Source: Marmoricola sp. Leaf446 (GTDB taxonomy: Bacteria > Actinomycetota > Actinomycetes > Propionibacteriales > Nocardioidaceae). From it: a stretch of DNA of 38,952 nt. The stretch is taken from positions 669,209 through 708,160 of the forward strand of contig NZ_LMRF01000001.1 of the NCBI RefSeq assembly GCF_001424755.1, given 5' to 3'. Numbering within the stretch: position 1 is the first letter of the stretch; each line of letters starts with the position of its first letter. A program made the position numbers and the translations under genes. Below, in pieces: positions 1 through 10,100 of this stretch. The notes under the pieces are model-generated. The model did not search any database. It was given only the letters and a program-made list of their open reading frames with translations, and was not told where the DNA came from.

Positions 1-486
1 GCGATCGCCGAGGGAGGGCAGCCGGTCGGCGAGCTCGGTGTCGACCTGGCCGCGGTGCTCGGTCGAGAGGAACGCGGTCTCGCGCACCACCACCGTGGCC
101 CGCCACTCGGTGATCTCGCCACGGGTGAGGAGGTCGAGGGTGCGGGGCATCTCCCGGACCAGCGCCCGGGCCAGGCCGAGGTCGCGCGAGCCGCGGTGGG
201 GGCTGCTGCGTCGGGCCAGGGCGACCTCGGCGGCCAGTCCACGGCCGCGCTGGGAGACGGGAACGCCCTGGGCCGCTTCGCGGGCGGTGCGGGCGCGGGC
301 GAGGGTGTCGGTGACCCGGGCCTGGGCAGCGGCCACCGCGCCCTTGAGGCGCTCCAGGGAGGTGATCAGCCCGACGTGGTCGGCCTCGGTCCCGCCGGCG
401 CCGTCGAGGCGGCTGAGCTGCTCCAGCGTGCGGCCGAGGTCGGCGGCCGTGAGGGGAGGCGCCTCGGGAACGATGGTGTCGAACAT
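1..486 (-). CDS. DUF222 (13E12-family) protein, N-terminal part, runs off the left edge
   Basis: The first 162 codons of a minus-strand gene are present; the 3' part lies outside the window. The start is ATG at 486, giving MFDTIVPEAPPLTAADLG. The region that follows is an Arg/Ala-rich helical segment (LERLKGAVAAAQARV, then RDLGLARALVREMPRTLDLL and ITEWRATVVVRETAFLS), which is the pattern of the DUF222 domain in actinobacterial 13E12-repeat proteins. Family members usually carry a C-terminal HNH nuclease domain, but that part is not visible here. The start codon lies inside a perfect SOS box, so DNA-damage induction through LexA is likely. The start is well supported because MFD/MFE starts are produced by the SOS box sequence itself. 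The precise function of the family is unknown; a link to DNA mobility or repair is inference. Confidence 0.85.
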   Translation of the reverse strand, partial: MFDTIVPEAPPLTAADLGRTLEQLSRLDGAGGTEADHVGLITSLERLKGAVAAAQARVTDTLARARTAREAAQGVPVSQRGRGLAAEVALARRSSPHRGSRDLGLARALVREMPRTLDLLTRGEITEWRATVVVRETAFLSTEHRGQVDTELADRLPSLGDR

Positions 487-494
487 GTGTTCGA
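479..494 (-). promoter_or_regulatory. LexA SOS box overlapping the DUF222 start codon
   Basis: TCGAACATGTGTTCGA is a perfect 6-4-6 inverted repeat (TCGAAC-N4-GTTCGA), matching the known mycobacterial/Gram-positive LexA box. On the minus strand the start ATG (486-484) sits in its centre and the first codons are read from its 3' half. LexA bound here would block transcription start or early elongation. SOS boxes in front of 13E12-family genes are known in mycobacteria; control in this organism is inferred. Confidence 0.85.
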
Positions 495-559
495 TTCTAG
501 CCGTGGGGTCTGACAGGGTCGAGGGCGTTCGTGTGACCTGTGGACGAGGGTCTCGTGAC

Positions 560-662
560 GGTCGCAGGGCGACCTCCTCGACCACCCAGACCCGCCGCAG
601 AGCGACCTCCTCGACCACCCGGACTCGCCGCAGAGCGACCTCCTCGACCACCCGGACTCGCA
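560..662. repeat. Three 33-bp tandem repeats preceded by a small hairpin
   Basis: Three adjacent 33-bp units start at 564, 597 and 630, each containing GCGACCTCCTCGACCACC. Unit 2 and unit 3 are nearly identical and unit 1 has a few changes. The first unit overlaps a perfect hairpin GGTCGC-AGG-GCGACC at 560-574. The gap 487-728 holds this array and the terminator hairpin below, and I see no convincing gene in it. The unit length of 33 keeps any reading frame open, but the translated Arg/Thr/Ser repeats do not look like a real protein. There are no spacers, so it is not CRISPR. Confidence 0.8.
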
Positions 663-692
663 CCGAGCGGACTCCCCGACGACCGCAGCCCC

Positions 693-722
693 CGTCCGGG
701 CGGCCCCCCGACCGCCCGGACG
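693..722 (-). terminator. Terminator-like hairpin after acpS
   Basis: Perfect 11-bp arms CGTCCGGGCGG (693-703) and CCGCCCGGACG (712-722) enclose an 8-nt loop, 6 nt beyond the acpS stop codon. There is no T-run after it on the minus strand, as is common for actinobacterial hairpin terminators. It probably ends the fas-acpS transcript. Confidence 0.6.
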
Positions 723-728
723 ACAGGC

Positions 729-1181
729 TCAGGCCTCCTGGAGCACCACGAACGCGATCGCCACGTCGGCGTCGGGGTCGTGGGAGAGCGAGAGCAGGAC
801 CTCGCGGCCCTGCAGCGCGTCGGCGATCGCGCCGTGCAGGCGTACGGCAGGGCGGCCCCACGCGTCGGTGACGACCTCGATCTCGCGGAGGTCGACGGCG
901 GCCGGGTCGATGACCTCGGGGGCGCCGTACCGGGTGCTCGACCACGCCTTGATCACCGCCTCCTTCGCCGCCCACCGGGCGGCCAGGCTCTGCGCCTCGC
1001 CGGCGGCGGAGCGGCCGCCGCCCCGTGCCGTACGCCGCTCGCCGGGCGTGAAGACCCGGGCGAACCGGGTCCCCGGCTCGTCGAGCTGGGCGGCGAAGGC
1101 GGTCACGCCGACGACGTCGACGCCCACCCCCGCCGCCCGCTCGAAGTCGGGCGCGCCCTGGTCAGCGAGCGGCTCGGGCAT
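729..1181 (-). CDS. acpS: Holo-[acyl-carrier-protein] synthase (AcpS-type phosphopantetheinyl transferase)
   Basis: A 150-residue protein that transfers 4'-phosphopantetheine from CoA to a carrier-protein serine. Family motifs are in order: GVGVDVVGV near residue 20 (the Mg-binding Asp), FTPGERR, and WAAKEAVIKAW (the KE motif) in the middle, then LSLSHDPDADVAIAF near the C-terminus. The ATG at 1181 lies 20 bp inside the end of fas, so the two genes overlap and are translationally coupled. The same fas-acpS order is known in mycobacteria, where AcpS activates the FAS-I ACP domain; that partner relation is inferred here. The reading frame stays open upstream to 1412, but that part lies wholly inside fas and lacks AcpS similarity, so I use the ATG at 1181. 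Confidence 0.93.
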   Translation of the reverse strand: MPEPLADQGAPDFERAAGVGVDVVGVTAFAAQLDEPGTRFARVFTPGERRTARGGGRSAAGEAQSLAARWAAKEAVIKAWSSTRYGAPEVIDPAAVDLREIEVVTDAWGRPAVRLHGAIADALQGREVLLSLSHDPDADVAIAFVVLQEA

Positions 1182-4100
1182 ACACCCCGTCCTCGCCCAG
1201 CCGTGCCTCCGGGTCGACGAGCATGGCGCTCTCGTCGGCCTTGGTGGCCGCGAGGTCGGCGTCGGCGAAGCGGCGCTTCTCGGCCTTCTCGAACAGCGGC
1301 GCGCCACCGTGCATGGCGTCCAGGCGACGGGCCTCGCCGGCGACGAGCCGGGCGGTGGCCCGCTCGACCCAGGCGTCACGCTGCGACTCCGGGAGGGCCG
1401 CGACGAACGCACCGGGGTGCGCCACCACGATCATCGCCGAGACGTGGCCGAAGCCCAGGCTGGTGAGGACACCGGCCTTGAGCGGACCGGTCTCGAGCGC
1501 CTGCCGCAGCCACACCAGGTGCGCGTTCTCGGCGAGCTGCTCGTCGACGCAGTCCAGCGCCCGGTTCGGCGCGACGGTGCCGGCGGCCAGCGTCTGGCAC
1601 AGGCCGTTGAGCTGGAACGCCGCGGCGCCGCCCTTGGAGTGGCCGGTAAGCGACTTCTGGCTGACGACGTAGAGCGGCGCGCCATCGGTGCGGCCCAGGG
1701 CCGCGGCCAGCTTCTCGTGCAACTGCGACTCGTTGGGGTCGTTGGCGGCGGTCGAGGTGTCGTGCTTGTAGACCACGGCCAGGTCGTCCGCGCCGAGACC
1801 CACGCTGCGCAGGCCCTTCGCGAGCGGCGAGCTCGCCCCGCCGACGCCCGCGCCGAGGGCGCCGATGCCGGGGGCCGGGATCGAGGTGTGGATGCCGTCG
1901 GCGAACGAGCCGGCGTACGCCACGACCCCGAGGACCGGGAGGCCGAGCTCGGCCGCCACGTCACCGCGGGCGAGCACGGCGGTGCCGCCGCCCTGGCCCT
2001 CCACGAACCCGCCGCGACGGCGGTCGTTGGGACGCGAGACGTAGCGCTCGTCGATGCCCTTGCCGAGCATCTGGGCGGTGTCGGCGGTGGCGCTCATGTT
2101 GCCGAAGCCGAGGATGCCCTCGATGCCGAGGTCGTCGAACCCGCCGGCCACGACCACGCTGGCCTTGCCCAGCTTGATCTTGTCCACGGCCTCCTCGACC
2201 GAGACGGCCGCGGTGGCGCAGGCGGCGACGGGGTGGACCATCGCGCCGTAGCCGCCGAGGTAGGACTGCACGGTGTGCGCGGCCACGACGTTGGGCAGCG
2301 CCTCCTGGAGGACGTCGTTGGGCGGCTGCTCGCCGAGCAACGCGTCGACGTACATCTTCCGGGTGGACTGCATGCCGCCGATGCCGGTGCCCTGGGTGTT
2401 GGCGAACTGCGTGGGGTGCACCCAGCGCAGCAGCTCGGCGGGCGTGACGCCGCTGGAGACGAAGGCGTCGACGGTGGCCACGAGGTTCCAGGCGGCCAGC
2501 CGGTCGGCGGACTCCACCATGGAGCCGAGGCCCCACACGGCGGGGTCGAACCCGTCGGGCACCTGGCCGCCGACGAAGCGGGTCAGCTTGAAGCGGCGCG
2601 GGACGCGCATCTCGCTGCCGGCCAGCCGGGTGACCAGCCAGTCGCCGTCCTCGGTGGTGGTCAGGCGGGTGCGGGCCGGGTCGGCCGCCACGAAGGCGTC
2701 GGCCTCGTCGCGGGTGCGGACCACGAAGGAGGTGTCCTGCTCGAGGAACACCGAGACCATCAGCGGCGCGGTGTTGTCGAGCATCTGGCCGTCGTCGCGG
2801 TAGCGGCGGATGCCGACCCCGGCCTCGATCTGCTCGCGGAAGCGCTCCACGACCTCGGCCTCGGTGAGCGGGTCACCGGACGCGGCGTCGTGCCAGCCGG
2901 CCTGCGGCTGGGTCTCCCACACGATCTTGCCGGTGGTCCACGCCAGCTCGAGCACGCCGGCGGGGGACAGGGAGTCCTCCACCTCGAGCTCGAAGCGGGT
3001 GCGGTGCGAGCCGACCGGGCCGACCTCGCCGGCGCCCACGATGACCACGAGGTCCTCCGGGCGGGCGTCGATGCTCGTCCAGTCCATCGTCGGCTGCGCG
3101 GTGCCCCAGCCGGCGGGGTGGGTGAGCGCGGGGACGGTCTCGGTCCCGGCCTCGTCGGCGTCGGCCGCGGCCCGGGCCTGCTCGCGGGCCTGGCGGGCCA
3201 GGGCGGCGAGGTCGAGGTCGGCCTCGCCCAGGCCGCCGGTGAGGTCGGTGACCACCGGGGTGGTCGCGGCCTCCTCGCGAGCGGAGTCGGTGCAGAGCGC
3301 GAGCAGCTCGGCGGCCATCTCCTCGGGCGCCCAGGTGCGTACGCCGGCGGCCTCGACGGCGCCGACCAGCGGGTCGTTGCCGCCCATCAGGCCGGTGCCC
3401 CGGACCCACCCGATGTGGGCGTGGGCGAAGGAGACGCGCGCGGCCCAGTCGGACTCGGCGTGCCAGCGCTGCACGAAGGCGTCGAACGCGGCCTTGGCCT
3501 CGCCGTACGCCCCGTCACCGCCGAAGCGGCCGCGGTTGGGCGAGCCGGGGAGCACGACGTGCACCCGGCGACCGATCCGGTGGTCGGCACCCTGGGCGGC
3601 CAGGCCGGTGACCAGGCGCTCCACGCCCCACACGAGGACGCGGAACTCGACCTCGGCGCGGGGGCCGGCGTCGGCGGCCGTGCCCTGCACCGACGGGGCG
3701 GCGAAGGGGAAGACCAGGGTCGGCGCGAGGCCCGGCCGCAGCTCGGTGCGCTGCCCGCCGGCCTCCTCCACCACGGGGGAGGAGATCCACTCGACCAACG
3801 CGTCCACGTCGGCGTACGACGCGAGGTTGGCCGGCAGCACCCACAGCGCCGCGCCGGCGGAGGCGTGGTCGCGGTAGAGCTGCTTGAAGAAGGCGAGCCG
3901 CTCGGGCGAGAGCCGCGAGGTGGTGGCCACGACCGTGGCCCCGCCGCGGAGCAGGTCGCCGACGACCGCGCCGGCGATGGAGCCGGGGGCGGCGCCGGTG
4001 ACGACGGCGACGTCGTCGGACCAGTCGGCCGCGGTGTCGGAGCCGGTGAGGGCGCCCTCGTAGAAGTCGACCAGGTCGGTGCGCTGCTCGCGACGGGCGC

Positions 4101-7100
4101 GGTCCAGCCACCACTGCGCCTGCGCGAGGGCAGCCTGGTCGAGGCCGGCGAAGCTGCGCGTGCGCACGGCGTCGTCACCGGTCCAGATCCGGGCGAGGTC
4201 CTCGCGGACCGAGGCCCAGCGGTCGTCCAGCAGCACGGCGCGCTTGGCGTCGAAGGACGGGGAGACCTTCTTGGCCCAGTCGGCGCCGAGCTCGGCCTCG
4301 ACGAGCTGCACGAGCTCGGCGTCGAGGTCGTCGGACTCCGCAGGCGTGCCCTCGTCGGCCAGGCCGAGCTTGCCGAGCAGGTGCCGCGCCGTGGTGGCGA
4401 GCACCCCGTCGGGGCCGGTGATCGACGCGGTGATCTCGCCGAGCGCGGCCGCGTCGACGGTCGCGCCCTCGCCGCCGCCGGCGGCGGGCAGGCCCACCGT
4501 GACGCCGTGGGCGGAGGCGACCTGCTGCACGGCGTGGTCGACGACCGAGGCCAGGTCGGAGGTGTCGACGTCGAAGCCGAGCGAGCCGCCGCGGGTCGAG
4601 GAGCCGTCACGCAGGCCCAGGGCGAGCGCGGACTGCACGTGGCTGACCCAGCCGGGGCCGAGCTGCCAGGTGTCCTTGACGCGGTCGGTGATCGCGGCGG
4701 GCTTGGCGCCGACCGAGCCGGCGAACTTGCGCAGCTGCTCGCTGACGGCCTCGGTCAGCACCGGGCCGAAGGGCGAGTAGGAGCGCGCCAGCTTGGTGAC
4801 GGTCCCGCCCAGGGCGGTCCAGGCCGCCTCGGCGGCGCCGTCGATGGCGCCCAGGCCCAGCTCGGCGCCGAGGTCGACGAGGAGCTGGTTGCGACGCGAG
4901 GAGACGCCGTCGCAGAGCGCCTCGATGGTGTCGGCGGAGCCGATCTGGTCGACGCGCACCTTGGTGCGCAGCGCGGCCAGGGTGGTGGTGGCGGCAGCCG
5001 CGTCGTAGGTCAGGTCGGCGGGACGCTCGGCCCCGGCGGCCGCCGTGGGAGCGGCGGCGGCCTGCGGCTTGGCCTCCGCGGGGGCGTCACCGGCGGGGGC
5101 GGCCGCGGCCTCGACGGGCTCGACCGACTCCTCCTCGTCCTCCACCACGGGGGTGTCGGTGGCGAACACGACGGCGGCGTCACGCGAGGAGTTCACGATC
5201 CGCGGCGCGACACCGGTGTAGGAGGCGAGCTTGGTCGTCTGCGCCGCCAGGTTGGCGATCGTCGGCGCGTTGCCGACGCCGACCTCGACGAACTGCTCGA
5301 TGCCGAGGCCCGCCCCCATCGGGGTCTGCTCGGCCGGGTCGGCGAAGAGCAGGTCCTGGGTCTCGATCCAGCGCACCGGGCTGGCGAACTGCCAGGCGAG
5401 CAGCTCGATCAGCAGGGCACGGCCCAGGCGCGACGGGTCGGCCGACCAGGTGTCCCAGTCCGCCAGGGCGGGCTTGAGGAGCGGGGAGTCGACGTAGGCG
5501 GCGACCTCCTCGACGTACGCCTTGTCCAGGCTGAACAGGCGCGGCACCAGGTTGGGGATGTAACGGCCGATCAGCAGCGACGGGTCGATGGTCTCCGGCA
5601 GCAGGTCGTCGAGCCGGGCGCGGAAGTCGTCCACGCCGGCGTGCAGCTCCGAGGAGTGGAACGGCACGTCGATGCCCGGCACCAGGATGAACGCGGCCTT
5701 GCCGTTGAAGCGGGCGCGGCGCTCGGCCACGACCTCCTCGAGGGCCTCGAGACCGCGGACCGTGCCCGCGATGGCGTACTGCGAGCCCTTGAGGTTGTAG
5801 TTGACGATCTGGATGAACTCGCCGGACTCGGCGGCCACCTGCGCCACGAAGTCGGCGACGTCGTCGTCGGCCAGCCGGATCTGCGAGGGGCGGATCGCGG
5901 CCAGGCGGTAGTTGCTGCGGCCCTGCGCGTCGCGGGGGACGAGGTGGTGCATCGCCATGCCGCGGCGGAACACGATCTCCAGCAGCGCCTCGAGGGGCAG
6001 GATGCCGGTGACCGCGGCGAGGGCGTTGTACTCGCCCACGGAGTGCCCGCAGGTGATCGCGCCCTCGACGAAGACGCCGGCCTCGCGCATCTCGGCGACC
6101 TGGGCCACCGCCAGGGTCGCCATGGCGACCTGGGTGAACTGGGTCAGGAAGAGCACGCCGTCGGGGTGGCGGTGCAGCTCGCCGTCGGCCCACAGGTCGG
6201 TCGGGTTGTCGCGGACGACGGCCAGGATCGAGAAGCCGAGGGCCTCGCGGGTGTGGCGGTCGGCGCGGTCCCAGACCTCGCGGGCGGCGGTGGAGCGGGA
6301 GCGGGCGTCGAGGCCCATGCCCTGGCTCTGGATGCCCTGGCCCGGGAAGGCGTACGCCGTCCGCGGGGCCGCCACGACGGCCTCGGCCACCATGGCCAGC
6401 TCGCCGTCGGCCTTGGCGCTGACCTCGACGACGAGGTCGCCGTCGACGACGCCGGTGCGCTCGACGGTGATCTCCACCGTCGCGCCCGGCTGGACCGGGG
6501 CGACCCAGCGGGCCAGCCAGGAGCGCAGCTGGCGCGGGTGGTGCGTGGCGCCGACCGAGGCGGCGGCGCGCTGCGCGACTGCGGAGGTCCACATGCCGTG
6601 GACGATCGGGCCCTCGAACCCGGCGAGGCGGGCGGCGGGCACGTCGGTGTGCAGCGGGTTGTGGTCACCGCTGACGGCCGCGAAGGCTCCCATGAAGTGG
6701 GGCGCGGTCACGGTGAAGCGGTCGAGGCGGGCGCGGGGCTTCTCCTCGGCGTGGTCCACCACCGACTCGGGAGCGGCCAGGGAGGCGGAGCCGGTGCGGC
6801 CCCGGACCATGAAGCGCTCGGTCAGGGTCGCGACCTCGGTGGCGCCGTCGCTCACGACGACGTCGACGGTGACCACGCGGCCGGCGGTGGCGTCGACGAC
6901 GCCGGCGCGCGTGGCGGCGAGGGTCAGCGCGGTGCCGTCGGCGAGTCCGCCGAGGTCGCCGGTGACCACGAGGCGGTGGTCGAGGTGGACCAGGTCGAGC
7001 AGGCCCTCGACCGGGCCGATGCAGGCGAAGACGGCCGGCCAGGCCAGGCCCACGAGCGTGTCGGGGACGGCGCCCTGCTGGGGGTCGGCCACGGCGTCGC

Positions 7101-10100
7101 CGCGACGGGTGCGGTCGGGGTCGGTGACGCCGACGTGGTCCGCGACGAGGTCGGTCGACCAGGTGGCGGTGAGGGTGGCGGTGCTCCCGTCCGGGCCGTC
7201 CACGACCTCGGGCAGGGTGCCCCCGGCGGTGACGGCGAGCAGGTCGGACATGGCGGTGGTGACGGCGTCCTCGGTGATGACCGGGAGGCCACCGGCGGGC
7301 ACGGCCGACAGGTCGAGGACGAGCGCGAGCTCGCCGTTCAGCAGCGGCACGCGCAGCACGGCCTGGCGGCTGGTGGCGACGTCGCCGACCGGCTCCAGCG
7401 TGGCGGCGGTGCCCTCGAGGCGGTGCAGCGGGTTGCCGACCACGCGGCCGGCCCACACGACGTCGCGCGAGGTGCGGGCGGCGTCGAGCAGGGTGACGTC
7501 GGCGCCGACGGTGGTGCGGGCGACGGCCGGGGTCACGGGCGCGCCCTCGGCGGTCAGGTCGGCGACCACGGCCGCCTCGAAGCGGTCGAGCAGGTCGGCG
7601 ACCGGCTCGTCCTTGACGGTGATGCCGGCGACGGCCACGGGACCGGGGATCACGATGACCTGGTCCGCGTCGTACGCCGCGTCGTGGGCCTGCCACAGCG
7701 AGTCCGAGCGCCACCAGCGGCGCACGTCGGCGTCGATGACCGGCACGAACGTGACCGGCTTGCCCGGGCGGCGGCAGACCTCGACGAAGAAGTGCACGTC
7801 GGCGGGGTGCAGCACGCAGGAGACGCCCTGGGGGTGGGCCGCGACCAGCGCGTCGAGGGCGGCGGCGGGGTCGGTGGCGGGGAGGTCGGCGGCGTAGGGG
7901 CGCTCCACGGTGCCGGAGGTCTCCGGGTGGACGCGGCCCAGTGCCCGGTCGAGCAGCTCCTCGAAGCGCGTGCGCAGCGTGACGTCGAGCCACGCGCCGC
8001 TGCCCGAGGCGGTGCCGTCCACGACGGCGGCGCGCGGGCCGGCGAGCTCGAGGTAGCGACGCAGCACCTGCTCGTAGGTCATCTCCGCGACGTCGCCGAA
8101 GTAGGGCTTGCAGGTCGCGGCCATGGCGGCGACCAGCTCGTCCTTGCGGGCGAGGGCGGCCTCGGCGTCGCCGGCGACCTGGTCGAGCAGGGCACCGCAG
8201 CGCGAGGCGGCGTTGTCGATCTCGTGGATGTCGGCGCCGAGCTGGCTGCGACCCGAGGTCACGTCGCCGGCGGCCTGGTTGACGCCCACCCAGCCGCCGT
8301 TGTCGGCGGGGGTGAGGCCGGGGGTGCTGACGAGCAGCTCCTTGACGGCGTCGGAGGTGGTGGCCTCCTTGGCGGCCATCGCGGCGGTGCCGATCAGGAC
8401 GCCGTCGACCGGCATCGCGGCCTCGCCGTGGGCGGTGGCCCAGGTGCCGCGCAGGTAGTCGACCGCGCGGTCCGGCGTACCGATGCCGCCGCCGACGCAG
8501 ACGACGAGATTCTCGGTGGCGCGGAGGTCGGGGTAGGTCGCGAGCAGCAGCTCGTCGAGGTCCTCCCACGAGTGGTGACCGCCGGCGACACCGCCCTCGA
8601 TGTGGGCGATGACGGGGGTCTCCACGGCCTTGGCGATCGCCAGCACCTGGCGGATCTGCTTGACCGTGCCGGGCTTGAAGACGACGTAGCCGATGCCGGC
8701 CGCGTGCAGGTCCTCGATGATCGCCACGGCCTCGTCGGTCTCGGGGATGCCGGCGCTGATGACCAGGCCGTCGAGGGGGGCGCCGGCGAGGCGGGCCTTC
8801 TGGACGAGGCGCTGGCCGCCGACCTGCATCTTCCACAGGTAGGGGTCGAGGAAGAGGGTGTTGAACTGCGCCGTGGCGCCCTCGTCGAGCAGGTCGGTCA
8901 GGCGCGCGACGTTGGCGGCGAAGATCTCCTCGGTGACCTGGCCGCCGCCGGCGAGCTCGGCCCAGTGGCCGCGGTTGGCGGCGGCGGCGACGATCTCGGG
9001 GTCGACGGTGGTCGGCGTCATGCCGGCGAGCAGCACGGGGGACTTGCCGGTGAGGCGGGTGAAGGCGGTGTCGACGACGGGGGCGCCGTCGCCGCGGTCG
9101 ACCAGGCGCGGGGCGAAGGTCGACCAGTCGGCGGCGCGGGTGACCCGCGCGCCGGGGGTGAAGAGCAGGTCGCGACCGGCGGTGGTGGCCGCGGGCACGA
9201 CGGTGACGCCGCGACCGCGCAGCGCGCGACCGGTCATGTTGGCCGACAGCTGCGCCGGGCCCAGGTCGATGACGTAGTCGGTGGTGCTCGCGACGGCGTC
9301 GGCGAGCTCGCGCGGCCAGTCGACGGTCTCGACGCAGATGGCCTGGGCGAGGTGCTCGGCCAGGGCGGCGTCCAGGCCGCACTCCTGGGCCCACTCGCGC
9401 ACCAGGGCGACGGCGGGGGCCAGGGCGGGGTGGTGGAAGCCGAGCGCGACGGGAACGGGCTCGAGCACGGGGGCGAAGGCGCGGCCACCACGGGACTTGG
9501 CCTCGATCTCGGCGGCCTCGCGGGCGGAGCGCGCCTCGACGGCGGCGCGGAAGGCGCGCAGCGCGGCGGGCGACCCGCTCACGACCAGGCGACGGGGGCC
9601 GTTGACGGCGGCGACGACGGCGACGTCGTCGGACGCGCCGGTGTCCAGCAGCTCCTGGACCTCGGCGACCGAGGCGCCGGCGACCGAGAGCATCGGGGTG
9701 TCCTCGCCGTGGGCGACGAGGCCCGTCCGGCGGCCCACGATGGCGGCGGCGGCACCGATCAGGCGGGCGATGGCGAGCAGCTCGACGTCGCTGCGGGCGT
9801 CGCCCTCGCGGCGCCCGGCGAAGGCCGCGACGCCGAGGATGCCCTGCGAGTGGCCGACCGAGGCGACCGGGGCTACCCGGGTCAGGTCGAGGCCCTCGGC
9901 GGCGAGCAGGTCGAGCGTGGCCAGCTGGGTCAGCAGCACGCCGGGCAGCGCCAGGCCGGTCGCGAGGGTCTCGGCGCGGGCCGGGTCGGCCTCGTCCTGC
10001 AGCCACTCCTGCGGCGCGAACGGGCGGGGCAGCGCCGGGGCCAGCCGGGCGGCGACCGGGGCGACCAGGCGGCCGGACTCCTCGACCAGCGAGGTCAACC

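Noticed and set aside
564-662. Tandem 33-bp repeats as a possible CRISPR array
   Set aside because: The units are directly adjacent without spacers and no cas gene is present.
540-720. Plus-strand frames translating the 33-bp repeats
   Set aside because: Only Arg/Thr/Ser/Pro-rich low-complexity sequence results, with no start signal; treated as non-coding repeat.
1182-1412. Upstream extension of the acpS frame
   Set aside because: It lies inside fas and its translation has no AcpS similarity; the ATG at 1181 starts the family fold directly.
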